A stretch of DNA of 64,000 nucleotides. It comes from Micractinium sp. NFX-FRZ (Eukaryota > Chlorophyta > Trebouxiophyceae > Chlorellales > Chlorellaceae). Position 1 is the stretch's first letter; each line of letters opens with the position of its first letter. The notes under the pieces are model-generated. The model was not told where the DNA came from. It searched no databases and was given only the letters and a program-made list of their open reading frames with translations. A program made the translations under genes and the position numbers. Positions 45,066 through 55,225 of the stretch are shown in pieces. Location of the stretch: the NCBI GenBank assembly GCA_029339195.1, contig JAPTJF010000234.1, positions 1 to 64,000 of the forward strand, in the 5' to 3' direction.

Positions 45066-45196
45066 TCCACTGGCATCCGCTGTGCCTCTTCCTCTCCCTG
45101 GCGCAGGCGGGCGTGTCACTGCGCGCAGCTGGGCCACACAACGCTGCTGCCCGCAATGCAGGGTCGGCAAGGAGCTCAGCAGCCGCTGCTGCGGGC

Positions 45197-47520
45197 TCAG
45201 TGCAGCACGGAGGGCGGGTTGGTGTGCTGCAGCATGCGCCGAACGACGTCGAGGCCAAAGCCCGGGGCGCTGTCGCTGCAGGGCGGGGTGGCAGGGCGGG
45301 GTGGCAGGAAGATGTCGTGATGGTGCGTCATGGCGGGACCAGGCAAGCAGGCGGAGCGCTGCAGCTTGAAACGCGGCACACCGTTCACAGATCATGATGC
45401 AGGCAGGGAACGCAGGCCCCTTACGGCCAGGAGGGCAGCGGAACCTTCTGTAAGACGCACGGCAGGCATGTGCGGCCCACGATAGGGATGTCTATCGCTA
45501 GCAGGCAGTGTTAACTATGAGAAAGGCGGGCGTGCAGTGTGTCCCCTCCATCCCCACCCTCCCCACACTGCTCACCCCGCGATGGTGATGTCAAAGGGGA
45601 AGGTGACTGCGGAGGCAGACACCACGGGGGGTATGTGGTCCCGCTTCTCGTTCACTGCAGGGCAGGGGGCAGGGCAAGGAGGGGACATGTGTTACAAGCA
45701 AAGGGAGCCCGAGAGAAAAGGCAGAAGGCCAATGCCTGTGCCCACAGCCCCAGAGTGCAAGTACAGAGCCCCACCCACGCTGGCAGCCTCCCAGACCTGC
45801 CCGCCCCGCTCAACGATGGGCGTGAGCCACCCTTCTGCCCGCCTCTTCCACTCCTCCTGTCCCCTCCAGCACAGCACTGCACCCACTACTGCACAGCCAC
45901 ACGGTGCACCCCGCCCCCGCCACCCTTCCTCAGCGTCTTAAGGTCAAGAAATACATTGTTTTTAATTCGTCCACCCACCCACCGTGGCGCACGATGGCGG
46001 TGAGGCACTCCTCCAGCGACGCCTGCACCCGCTGCCTGCGCTGCGCTCGCAGCGAGGAGGCCGCAAATGCCTGCTGCTCCTCAAAATCCGGAGGCGAGGG
46101 GCCCAGCACCTGGACGTCGATCAGCCACTGCTCCCAGTACAGCCGCTCCTCGGCAGTGCTGCAGTAGGGGGTGCAGGGGTAGCCAGGGTGGCAATACGTC
46201 ACACTTGGGTGGACAACAGCGCAACAAATGGGACGGTTGTCGGTTGCTGCTCCCAGTACGGGCGCTCGTCGGCAGTGCAGCAGAGGAAGGGTGCTGCCCA
46301 GTTGCGCCAGCCCCCCTGCCCTCCTGAGCCAGCCCCACCCCACCTGAACCAGCTCTGGCGCTGGCGCTTCTCGTAAAAGGACAGGCACACCTGCGGCAGC
46401 GAGTGTTTGTGTGCCATGTTCCAAGGTTAGCATGTGACTTCTGCCGACTTCTGCTGCCGTGCCCAGCCCTGCGTCGCCGCCGCAACCACACGTGCGGCTG
46501 TCCTGCCGCTGCCGCAGCTGGCGCCTGCTGCCGCCCTGCAAGATTAGATGTGGCTGCCTGCAGGCTGATCGCACTGCCAGGCATCTTCACCCCAACACTT
46601 GAGCCGCCCTACCTCACCTGGCCTCTCTTGCCGGGATTCTTCTGCACCCACGAGTGGAATTGAGCGATGCGCTCCTCCACACGGCGTGACACCTCAGCGT
46701 CGCCGCACTCCACCTGCGCAGAGGGGTGGTGAACATCGAGGGCTGTTGGGTGCCAAGCTGGGGTGGGCTGTGGTACAGGCCATCTAGCTGTGCTCCTGCG
46801 GCAGGCACAGCAGGAGCTGCGGAAAGTAATCAGTGAGGTTGGCTCTCATGCGCTGGCACCGAGAGCTACGATGCATCACAACCGCAGCGCCACGAAGCAG
46901 CGGGGCGGGCATGGGGTCGTGTGGAGCGGATTGAGCGCCTGGGCAGGGGAGGTGGGGCGTGCAGCCGACAGGCTGCCGCACTGCCACGGTGGAGGAGATG
47001 GTGTGGGAGGTGGATGGGGTCCACAATGCAAGTACCAGAAGCTGGGCAGCTCGGCTCGGCCAGGCCTGGGGAAAGCACGTGCCCAGGACTGGAGCTGGCC
47101 GGAGGCAGCGTCAGCAGAGGACGGCAATGGTCAAGAGTTGTCAGAAGCCCTCCGCATTCCCAGAGCTGTGATGTGCACTCGCTTGGAGCAATTTCGGCAA
47201 CGAAATGTGCGAACAAGCTAAGCAGGGGGGCAGCAGGCGGAGGCAGCGCCGGCGGCGGCGGCGCCTCGCGAAGCGTGCGTGAAGTGCCGGCCGCGAGCGG
47301 CGCCTGAAGCCCAAACGCTGCCGTGCGCAGCCCTGGTTGCCCCGACTAGGCTGCTCACCCAAGTGATCTCAAACAGCTCCGAGTCGCGCTCCTGCGGCTT
47401 GACGGGCCCCAGTGCGCGCTGGAAGACGATGGTGTGCAGCAGTATGCGGAGCACCTCCCGCACTTGGTGCTGCTCCAACTCAAAGCTTGGCTTCAAAGAT
47501 ATGACCTCGCAGTTAGACAT
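45197..47520 (-). CDS. ATG101: Autophagy-related protein 101
   Basis: Six exons: 47520..47359, 46713..46618, 46390..46344, 46158..45983, 45654..45576, 45275..45197. They give 213 codons (212 residues), close to plant ATG101. It follows the plant protein from end to end: MSNCEVISLKPSFELEQHQV, LLHTIVFQRALGPVKPQERD, SELFEITW, VCLSFYEKRQRQSWF, ERLYWEQWLID, VNEKRDHIPP, TFPFDITIAG and GFGLDVVRRMLQ. ATG101 is a HORMA-fold subunit of the ATG1/ULK initiation complex and pairs with ATG13 in the cytosol. Intron 3 contains a decayed copy of the start of exon 4 (46284-46240). Confidence 0.95.
46240..46284 (-). repeat. Decayed copy of ATG101 exon 4 start
   Basis: Minus-strand bases 46284-46240 resemble the acceptor and first codons of exon 4; the translation ADERPYWEQ parallels AEERLYWEQ. 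It lies in the intron directly upstream of the real exon (46158). Confidence 0.8.
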
Positions 47521-48890
47521 CCCCCCCAGGCGGGGGCTTGACGGTCGGGGTGCTCGGGGCTGCTCGGGGGAAGGTCCTGCGCCAGCAACGGGCTGGGAAA
47601 GTGTCGCTCAAATGGACAAGGGGCGCACGGGAGCTCGCAGCACCATCTTGCAGATCTCCAAGAAGTATGTACAGCGGTGGCCGGGCGCTTTGCTCCGCCA
47701 CCCTCTGATGGCGAAATGTGCAGGCCTACAGTCGCGTGTTTCAGTCAGAAACGGGGTGGCAGCAGCACACCTGCCTGAGGTGGGGTGGGGCGGGTGGGGC
47801 GGTTGGGCGGGGTGGGCGGGACGGATTAAGCGGTCGGCGTGTTGCAGGCCAGCCAGCAAGAGGTCACGAACAAAGTAGCACATAACTCGCTGTGGCTCAC
47901 CTTTCCAGACGCCCCGTCCCAAGTGTCGTAAGTGCCGCTTTTGGTATGGTGCGCCTGTAAAGTGGTGGGTACCGAATCAAGCCAGAAAGCAGAGCATGTG
48001 CGCCAGCGTGCACAAGTTCATGCAGCGCAGTGCGGCAGGGAAGAGAACACCGTGATCCAGTCAAAGGCGCGACTGGGTTCCACCCGTAGGCGCAGCAGAG
48101 CGGGGGAGGCGGTTCTTATCTGCACCCTGCACTCGGTTGATGGCAACCTCGCAGTTGTGGCCCTACCACTCACATGACTCGGGAGATGTGCTGCATGCAG
48201 GAACAGGCAGGCGTGGTGCCCTGGCAGTGGCGATTGCGTTTGGGTGGCAAGCACTGCAATTACTTTGGCAGCTGGCAAGGAATGTTCAAGAGGTTTGCAG
48301 CGTGCGTATGCCTGCACAGCATGCACTGCCTGCAGAGCATGCACTGCATCGGTCTATCCATTGGTTGGAGCACAATAAGTGCAGCGGCACCCAAGGCACG
48401 GAAGCAAGGGGTATGCAAGTGCAACGTGCCGCACGGCATGAGCAGGCTGCGACTCGGCTCGCTTGTTGAGACGACATTAAGCGCCTACCCCCTAGCATCA
48501 GTTGACACGAACGGTTAACGACTTTGGTAACGTCCCTGATGACACGTCACCCTCCTAGGTTGCTGTGCCCCAAGGCTTCTGGCACGGCAGTATCCAGGCG
48601 GCGGGTGGGTGGCGGCGGCGGCGCTGCCAACGCCCAGCGCCTTGGCTGCCCCTGCATGCAAACCGGTGCGAGCTTGTCATTGGAACACGGTGCGACCACT
48701 GGCATTGCGATCGCCATCGCCCGGCATCCAGCACCAGGATTTCGGGGGCCCTCCAGAGGCTCAGCAGGGCTCAGCAGGGGCCTCGATGAGAGTCTCACCT
48801 CCGTCGCCAGCCCGACAGCTTAACCTCGCCTCCACAGCCTCCACAGCACACCCCGCCAAAAAGCCTTTAGCCGCCCTCCCAGGAGCCAAA
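47521..48890. other. Divergent intergenic region (ATG101 / A20-AN1 protein)
   Basis: Holds both upstream regions. Several short open frames occur but none has a domain, splice partner or start context I would trust. Confidence 0.5.
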
Positions 48891-50167
48891 ATGGACGCGC
48901 CCACCTCCGCGCCCTCCGCCGAGCCCCAGCTTTGTGCTGGGGGCTGCGGCTTCTTCGGGTACGTCACCATCAAGGCTTTGACCCGACGGGCGGGACCTGG
49001 GGCAGACGGAGGGGCGGGCACACACCTCTCGAGAAGTTGCCTCGCCTCATCCTCAGCCGCGTCCCCCTCGCCCCCTCGTGCTCGCAGGTCTCCCGCAACC
49101 AGCAACTACTGCAGCGTGTGCTACAAGGCGCACCAGTCCGCCGGCCAGCAGCCCCAGGCCCCCGAGCCTCCTGCGGCAGCAGCAGTCGCAGCCCCTGCCG
49201 CCCCTCAGGCGCAGCCCGCGGCGCCTGAGCCCGCGGCAGCGGCCGCAGCAGCAGCGCCGGTGCCTGAGTCGGCGCTGCCTGCCGCCGTTGAGGCGGCCGC
49301 CGCAGCTGATGCGTCCAAGCAGGACGACGACAAGCCGGTGCAGGTGGGTGGTGGGTGATACGCATCGGTGCCCAGCTGTAACAACTCAGGCGTGCAACGC
49401 CAGGTTGCTGGATCGGCAGCACGAAAGCTCATGGTGCTGGAGGCGCCCGCGCAAGTGCGCTTGCGCAAGTCTGCCAACCGCACCCGCAGCCCGCCCACTC
49501 TGCCCCTGCCCCCGCTGGTCCCCTTGCCTGCCTGCCCCGCTTGCCTTCCCTGCAGGAGAACCGCGGCCGCTGCTTCTGCTGCCGGAAGAAGGTCGGCCTG
49601 CTGGGCTTTGAGTGCCGGTGAGCCCCGCCTATACCACCACACCAACAATGCTTGCACGTTGTTGCGGCACAGTTGCAACAGCCCGTCCGCCGCAGCCGCC
49701 CTGCTGCCTGCCGCCAACCTTGCACGCTCCTTGGCCAGCCCCCTGCAGCACCTGCCCTTCCCGTTGCGTTAGTGCATCGTGCTCACCTCTGCACCTCTTC
49801 TCAGCACGGGCCTCTGCGCTGCCTCCTTCTCACGCACACCGCCCCCCTGCCCTTGCCCTCCCCCTCCACCCCTGCCTGCAGCTGCGGCTACGTCTTCTGC
49901 TCCGGCCACCGCCACGCCGTCGACCACTCCTGCTCCTTTGACTACGCCACCTTTGACAAGGCGCAGCTGGCCAAGGCCAACAACAAGGTGGGCGGCTGGC
50001 GTTGCGTCTGCCGGGGTGGCAGCAGGTGGCAGGCGTGCCGGAGGAGGCAGGCTGAGGTCATCACACTACTCTGATGTGCATCAGCCTGTGTCCAACTCGA
50101 GCTTGCTTCGTGTGGCCCCCTGTGCCTGACCCTGCAGGTGGTCGCCGCCAAGGTGGACAAGCTCTGA
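48891..50167 (+). CDS. A20/AN1 zinc-finger stress-associated protein (SAP)
   Basis: Five exons: 48891..48958, 49088..49343, 49556..49617, 49882..49987, 50138..50167. They give 174 codons (173 residues), the usual SAP size. The N-terminal A20 finger has C15, C19, C31 and C34 (GGCGFFGSPATSNYCSVCY). An Ala/Pro/Gln linker follows, then an AN1 finger over about residues 109-155 (RCFCCRKKVGLLGFEC, CGYVFCSGHRHAVDHSCSFD). Plant SAPs are cytosolic or nuclear proteins linked to stress tolerance, and their A20 domains can bind ubiquitin. No plant-type second AN1 copy or C2H2 finger is present. The exon 2 linker is low-complexity and would align poorly. Confidence 0.95.
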
Positions 50168-51399
50168 GGCCCCACAGCAGCCCCCAGCTTCAGCGGCACC
50201 TCCCCCGCCTCCGCGGCACCTCCCAGGTGCCAGCCTGCTGGCCTCCCCCGCTGGCATCGCCCGCTTGCCGGGCTGCTCCAGGCACGTGTCGGCACCCCTC
50301 CCTCCTCACTGACCCCACCCCTCGACATATTTAGGCGCTTCAGCCCCGCATCCAGTGTTCCTTGACGTAGGCAGTGCGGGGTGCGGCAGCATCCCGGGCA
50401 ACCGCTCCCGGCCTGCCAGCCTGCACTCCCTTTGTTCAACCCTGCAGCAGCAGAGGCGGCCGCCGTGGCCCCCATGCCTCCCCTCGCCTGCCCTGCTGCT
50501 GCCCCTTTCCTGTGTGTTCCTCCCCCCCTTAAGTCTTCTTTTGGTCCAAAGCCGCACGCTCGCGTGGGCCAGGCGCCGTCTTTGGGCCTGCCCAGCACAT
50601 ATCCCTTTCCCTCCTTGCGCGGCTGCGCGTGGGGCACCTCGCTGCTCGCGCTCATTACATCGCTGGCAGCAGCAGGCGGCTCACTGCCTGCCCCTCCCTG
50701 TACTCCTAACCCCTCCTGCTTTCTCTCCTACACCCAGCACCCTGCTGACTCGTGCCTGTCAACACACCACCCGCATTCTGCTTGTGTGCATGTCAGCCAG
50801 CCCTTTTTCCCACGTGCGTGCTTAGCCTCTCGGCCCACGCACGCTGTACAGTACTCCCTCACTGCTTGTCGGCGGCTGCTGTCCCCTTGCTGCTGTGCCC
50901 TTGTAACACCCCCCTGTCCACCGCTGGGACTTTTGGACTGTTCCGAGAAGCCAGGAAACACGGCAAGAGTGCAGCGAGACAAGGGGGGTGCTGATGTAGA
51001 CTGGGGTGTGGAGGGAAGCCTACAACTCAGGAGTGTGTCTGCTCACACGCAGGAGCTGGGCTGGGTTGTGGGGGGGGGGTGAGGGCCTTGGGGTGGACAC
51101 CAATGGGCCAAGGGCTTAAGCGCCAGTACAGGGCAGCCGGTGTTGGCGCATGAGCGCCCGTGTGAGCAGCCAGGCAGGCTGGCACCTGCACAGGCGTGCA
51201 CTGCTGGCCTGCGTAGCGGGAGCCCTGGCCTAGTATTGCCACACATTCCAGCAGCTGTTTCACAAGTGGGGCGAGGCAGCGGGCAAGCATGCAAGACGAA
51301 GCACGTGGGGCGGGCACAGCGCGGCAGGGGCGGGGAGCTGAGGCGTGGGCGGCGGTGGGGGGCGGGGTTACGGCTGGCAATGCAGGCGGGACGGTACCA
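50168..51399. other. 3' flank of the SAP gene, no gene seen
   Basis: C/T-rich 3' untranslated-type sequence; TGTAA at 50902-50906 is 735 bases past the stop. Poly-G run near 51070. Confidence 0.45.
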
Positions 51400-51790
51400 T
51401 TTGCAGGGTTTGCGAGTGTTAAGAGGAGGGCTGATGCACAGGCAGTGCCAGGCAGAGGCGCATGAATCACACGGGAGAGGTGGTGGTGAGGGTGCTGGCT
51501 GGGATGCCACCGGCGGGGGCAATGGCGACGTGGGTGGTGCCACCAATTCTGGTGATGGTGGTGGCGCTGGTCTCAGCTGGTGGCTGCTCTGCAGCACCCG
51601 CCCCCACAGCAGCAGCAGGTGGGTGGTCCGCAGCGGCGGTGGCAACTGCTGCAGTTGGCTGGTCTGCTGCGGCAGCAGCTGCTTCCGGTACCAGCGGTAC
51701 CGCAGCACGGTGCTGCGCCGTCAGTGACTGAGTGCAGCATCAAGTGCCACAGGCTGGGGGAGGGCAGGGGCACGTTGGCCACCAGCAGCA
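51400..51790 (-). pseudogene. Diverged copy of the 3' part of the ankyrin locus
   Basis: Read on the minus strand from about 51784 to 51400, this matches 2140-2510 of the plus strand. LVANVPLPSPSLWHLMLHSV parallels ANVPLPTPILWHLLLQSV. The CACCCACCTGCTGCTGCTG, CTGCAGAGCAGCCA and GTGGCACCA strings recur in the same order. The ankyrin repeats themselves are absent, so this is a partial, inverted, distant duplicate. No ATG-to-domain structure supports a functional gene here. Confidence 0.6.
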
Positions 51791-52379
51791 AATCAGTGGT
51801 GGCAGCAGGCAGAAGTGGGCGCCGGCGGAGGCGTGTCCCGCTCTCTCTGCCAAGCCTGAATCATGAAGGCTGGCCTTCAAGCGGCCCCGTGCTGCCAGGC
51901 GGACGCGGGCGGCGGGTAGGCAGGCGGGCGGGCGGGAAGGCAGGCATGCAGGCGGGCATTCTTGGGCGGTAGAGCAGCCCTGGGACCCGTGCCCCCTGGG
52001 ACCCTTTGGACCCGTGCTGGCCCAGATCGGTTGTTTATTTCCCATCCATCTGCCCCCAGAACCTGCGTCCCTAAGGCAGACTGATGCCCACGGTCTTCAC
52101 ACGCAGGGGTGTTGCAGCACGGTAGAGCATTGCTACTGCAAATCACAAGGGGAGGAGAGGGCGAAGGCATGTGCAGAAAAAGCCAGATGAATCAAGCATG
52201 CGGAGAGAGGGTGTGGCTCGGTGGATTGTGATGTTGGTTGGGTGCAGTGGAAGGGCAGGGAGCCAGCTGCCAGTGCGCGGCTTGCAGAATGAGGGCAAGC
52301 AGCTCCAGTAAAGGGGAGGCGTGCCGTCACTGCTGGCGCCAGCAAGCGGGCTGCAGCGCAGCGTTGCTTGCGCAGGCCT
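51791..52379. other. Intergenic, no supported gene
   Basis: Between the ankyrin-derived fragment and the Ala-rich ORF. GGCAGGCGGGC-type short repeats at 51900-51960. Confidence 0.4.
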
Positions 52380-53120
52380 TCAACCGCGCAGGCCCCGGCG
52401 TTGATGCTTGAAGCGCCGCGCCGCCCGCACCGCCGCCTCAGCCTCGAGCACCGCCGCCGCCTCTGGGTCAGCCTGCTGTGCCGCCTGCAGGGCCTCGCAT
52501 GCGCTGCGCCACGCCATCGCTGCCAGTACCCACTCCTGGCCCGCCGCCGATGGTGCCATTGCTGGCTGGCTGGCCGCGGCAGCCTCTGCGGCCTCGGCAG
52601 CTGCCTCATGCCCGGCAGCCGTGCTGGCAAAGGAGACTGCCGCCGCCGCTGCCGCCTCTGCCGCGGCTGTGCGTGCATCGTCCACTGCCGCTGCCGTGCC
52701 TACCACTGCTGGCGGCCATGCAGCGACCAGGGAGGGGAACACGGGGGGTGGGGGTCCCGACGCGGTCGGCTGTGCTTGCTCCATGGCTTGCTCGTGCGCC
52801 GCATCGGCCTGCTCCTGCGCCGCAGCGGCCCGCTCTTGGGCCTGATCCTCTGCAAAGAGACGGCGGAGTTCTTTCACCCCATGCTGGAAGGCCTTTCCGC
52901 CCGTTATGCCCAGCTCTGCCATCCTTGCTGCATACATTTGATATTGCCTCTCAAAACAGGCGTCGCTGCCACCGTCTGGCGACGGCGGGGCCGCCGTCGC
53001 CCGGGGCGAGCGGCGGGCACTGCTCGCCCCGCGCCAGGGTGTACGGAGGCCACTATGCGGGTATTTTGGCTGTATGCGGCCTGGCACAGGGGACAGGCGG
53101 CAGGCTGCGGGCAAGAGCAT
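52380..53120 (-). CDS. Unrecognised alanine-rich protein
   Basis: An uninterrupted 246-residue frame. The middle (CFERQYQMYAARMAELGITG then KAFQHGVKELRRLFAEDQAQ) is mixed, charged and helical like a real protein. It is followed by a Q/A/E-rich coil and an Ala-rich C-terminus ending in RRFKHQRRGLRG. The first about 50 residues are basic and Pro/Ser/Arg-rich and could be a targeting peptide. Alternatively the CCCGCAG just inside the frame may be an acceptor and the true start lies upstream. Long open frames also exist on the plus strand because of GC bias. This strand was preferred for its residue composition. No family recognised. Confidence 0.45.
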   Translation of the reverse strand: MLLPAACRLSPVPGRIQPKYPHSGLRTPWRGASSARRSPRATAAPPSPDGGSDACFERQYQMYAARMAELGITGGKAFQHGVKELRRLFAEDQAQERAAAAQEQADAAHEQAMEQAQPTASGPPPPVFPSLVAAWPPAVVGTAAAVDDARTAAAEAAAAAAVSFASTAAGHEAAAEAAEAAAASQPAMAPSAAGQEWVLAAMAWRSACEALQAAQQADPEAAAVLEAEAAVRAARRFKHQRRGLRG

Positions 53121-53417
53121 GATGCAAACTTGTTCAGTGCCTCAAGGGCGGCTGCGAAAGGAGGAAGGGTCCTGTTGTAAACAAAGCGGAGTATTGAGCC
53201 AACGCGCAGCACCAAGCTCCATCCGCGTTCGCCCTGCTGTGTTCGCACAGCAGGCGCCGCATGTCTGCCGCATGTCTCGACAGACGGCGACCGAAGCGTC
53301 CAATTGGCATCGCTGCATCAAAATCGACATCGGTGCAAACTAGAGGTTGCATTCACACCGCAAGTCCAGGCTTGGCCGGTCAGTTGCGAACTTTTGTCGG
53401 GACCGGGCCCGTCGGGC

Positions 53418-53828
53418 ATGAGCCTAGCCGGCATGACGGCTGTATGGCCGTGGGCATCCGTGGCGCCTTCTCGCTTCGGCAACGCCGCACCCCGGCGCGC
53501 AGCAGCTGGCACCATTGCCGCCGCCGGCGGCACCGGCGGCACCGGCAGCAACCACCTCAGCAGCAGCCGCAGCAATCCCAGCCGCAACAGCATCCCTAGC
53601 CGCAAAGGCGGCGGCGAGAAGAGCGAGTCGCGGGGGCAGGGGCGGCAGGCTGGCGGAGACTTCATCTCGTCCATCAGTGATGTGGCGCCCTGGTTTCCCG
53701 CAGCCGCTGTGACAGCTGGTACTGCCGCACTGTCTATGGGCGGGAAGCTGTTAGACACTGTGGTGTCTGAGGAGGTCAAGGACAGGTACAAGAAGTACAA
53801 GGAGCCTGCAGTGCCAAACGGCGGCGGC

Positions 53829-53865
<37 letters not shown>

Positions 53866-54481
53866 CGCCCAGCCCAGATCTGCCCAGCACCCGCCGCCGC
53901 CGCCGCCGCCGCCGGGCGCAGCAGGAGGAGGCAGTGCCCGCTGGCGAGACGGCAGGAGGCAGCAGCCGGCGCTACCCTTCCAAGGGGGAGGTGCGCGTGC
54001 TGGAGGAGGTGGTGCACGTGGTGGGGGAGGTGGTGCACGTGCTGGGGGAGGTGCTGGGGGGGGTGGTGCGCGTGCTGGAGGGGGGGCCGGTCCCCCCGGG
54101 AGATGAGGGGGCAGCGCTGGAGGCAGGAGCCCTCAAGGAGCAGCTGGCGGCGCGCGTGGCCGCTGTGACGAACAGGGATGACAAGATAGCAGCACTGGAG
54201 AAGAAGGTGGCGCGCCTGCAGGCGCAGCGGAAGGCCGCCAAAGCCAAAGGTAGGTGCAGGCGCTGCAAGTGGGCGGGAGCTGGCGGAGGGTTGAGATGCA
54301 AGCAAGTGGGTGGCAGGCGAGCGGGCAGGTGGGCAGGCATGAGGTGATGCATGCGTTGTCCCAAGGCATGCTGGCCTGCCCTCTACAGCCGGCACCATGC
54401 CAGGCAGCAGCCAGGCAGGGCATCTTGCAGGCTTAAACCTTTTCTTGGCTTCATTTCCGCCCTGCAGAGCGGAAGAGCTGA
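53418..54481 (+). CDS. Unrecognised protein with transit-like N-terminus and C-terminal coiled coil
   Basis: Two exons, 53418..54249 and a 14-base last exon 54468..54481, giving 282 codons (281 residues). The N-terminus (MSLAGMTAVWPWASVAPSRF) runs into an Ala/Arg/Ser-rich stretch like a plastid transit peptide. A short hydrophobic segment (FPAAAVTAGTAALSMGGKLL) follows at about 98-117. Then come a poly-Ser run (AGC repeats at 53831-53863), a poly-Arg run of eight (CCG/CGC repeats at 53890-53917) and near-repeats of V-V-H-V/L-x-G-E. Residues about 237-277 are a heptad-like coiled coil (DDKIAALEKKVARLQAQRKA). An in-frame ATG at 53304 would extend it by 38 residues. The family is unknown. Confidence 0.6.
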
Positions 54482-55225
54482 GGTCTCCGGTTCAGGCGAT
54501 GTCTGGTGACGTGGTGCCTGCTGGACTGCCGCGGCTGCGTGACAGGGAGCATCCACGCACTGAGCAGACCAGCCCTTTGACGCCTCCGCCCCGCGGCGGC
54601 GGAAGGCATGCGACGCGACCCGCTGCCAGCCAGCAGCCGCGCGCCGCCCGCACGGCGCCTGCAGGGTCGCCCATCTGTGCTGGCAGCGTCTCGGTGTGAC
54701 GTGTGTAACAGGAGGGTCAGCACCCACACAAGCAAAGTGGCGTGACCGAGGCCATGTGTGGGAAGCGGTTGGCTGGTGGCAAGTGTGTCTGGCCGGTTGT
54801 GGCAAGTCCGTGGGGAGAGGAGAGCAGGGACAGAGGGAGAAGTGGGGGTGAGAGGAGCTACGCTGGGGCTGTGGAGCAGGCAGAGGGGAGGCTGCGGATA
54901 GAGAAAGTGATTTGGTTACGGGGGAAGTGACGCAAGTGCGGGTTAATTCAATGCAAGGGTTGAAGGGGGCGGGCGCCCAAACGGGCGGCAGGGCAAAAGC
55001 AGGGAGGGCGGCACAGCAGGGCGGGCGCCAGGTGGGGGTGTTCTGTAGCGCAGAGGACTGAAAGGGTGGGGCGGCGGAGTGTAATCTACAGAGAGCGGTG
55101 GGTCCAGGAGGGAGCGGGTGTGGGCAGGAGGCTGCAGTGCAGCGCTCGTGAAGGAATCCTGGCGAGCTGCCTGGCCGCAGCATGAGCCCTCCGGTGCTGA
55201 CTCAGCGCGGCCACCGCCTGGCTGG
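54482..55225. other. Intergenic between converging genes
   Basis: 3' flanks of the coiled-coil gene and the PP2C gene. Nothing recognised. Confidence 0.5.

Noticed and set aside
47932..48469. Short open frames between ATG101 and the SAP gene
   Set aside because: No recognisable domain, no splice partners, and frames overlap on both strands.
49942..50655. 237-codon minus-strand frame over the SAP 3' end
   Set aside because: Antisense to the AN1-coding exon and its flank; composition fits a shadow of GC-rich sequence.
52368..53180. 270-codon plus-strand frame opposite the Ala-rich ORF
   Set aside because: Arg/Cys/Pro/Leu-rich translation typical of the reverse of an Ala-coding strand; the minus-strand frame looks more like protein.
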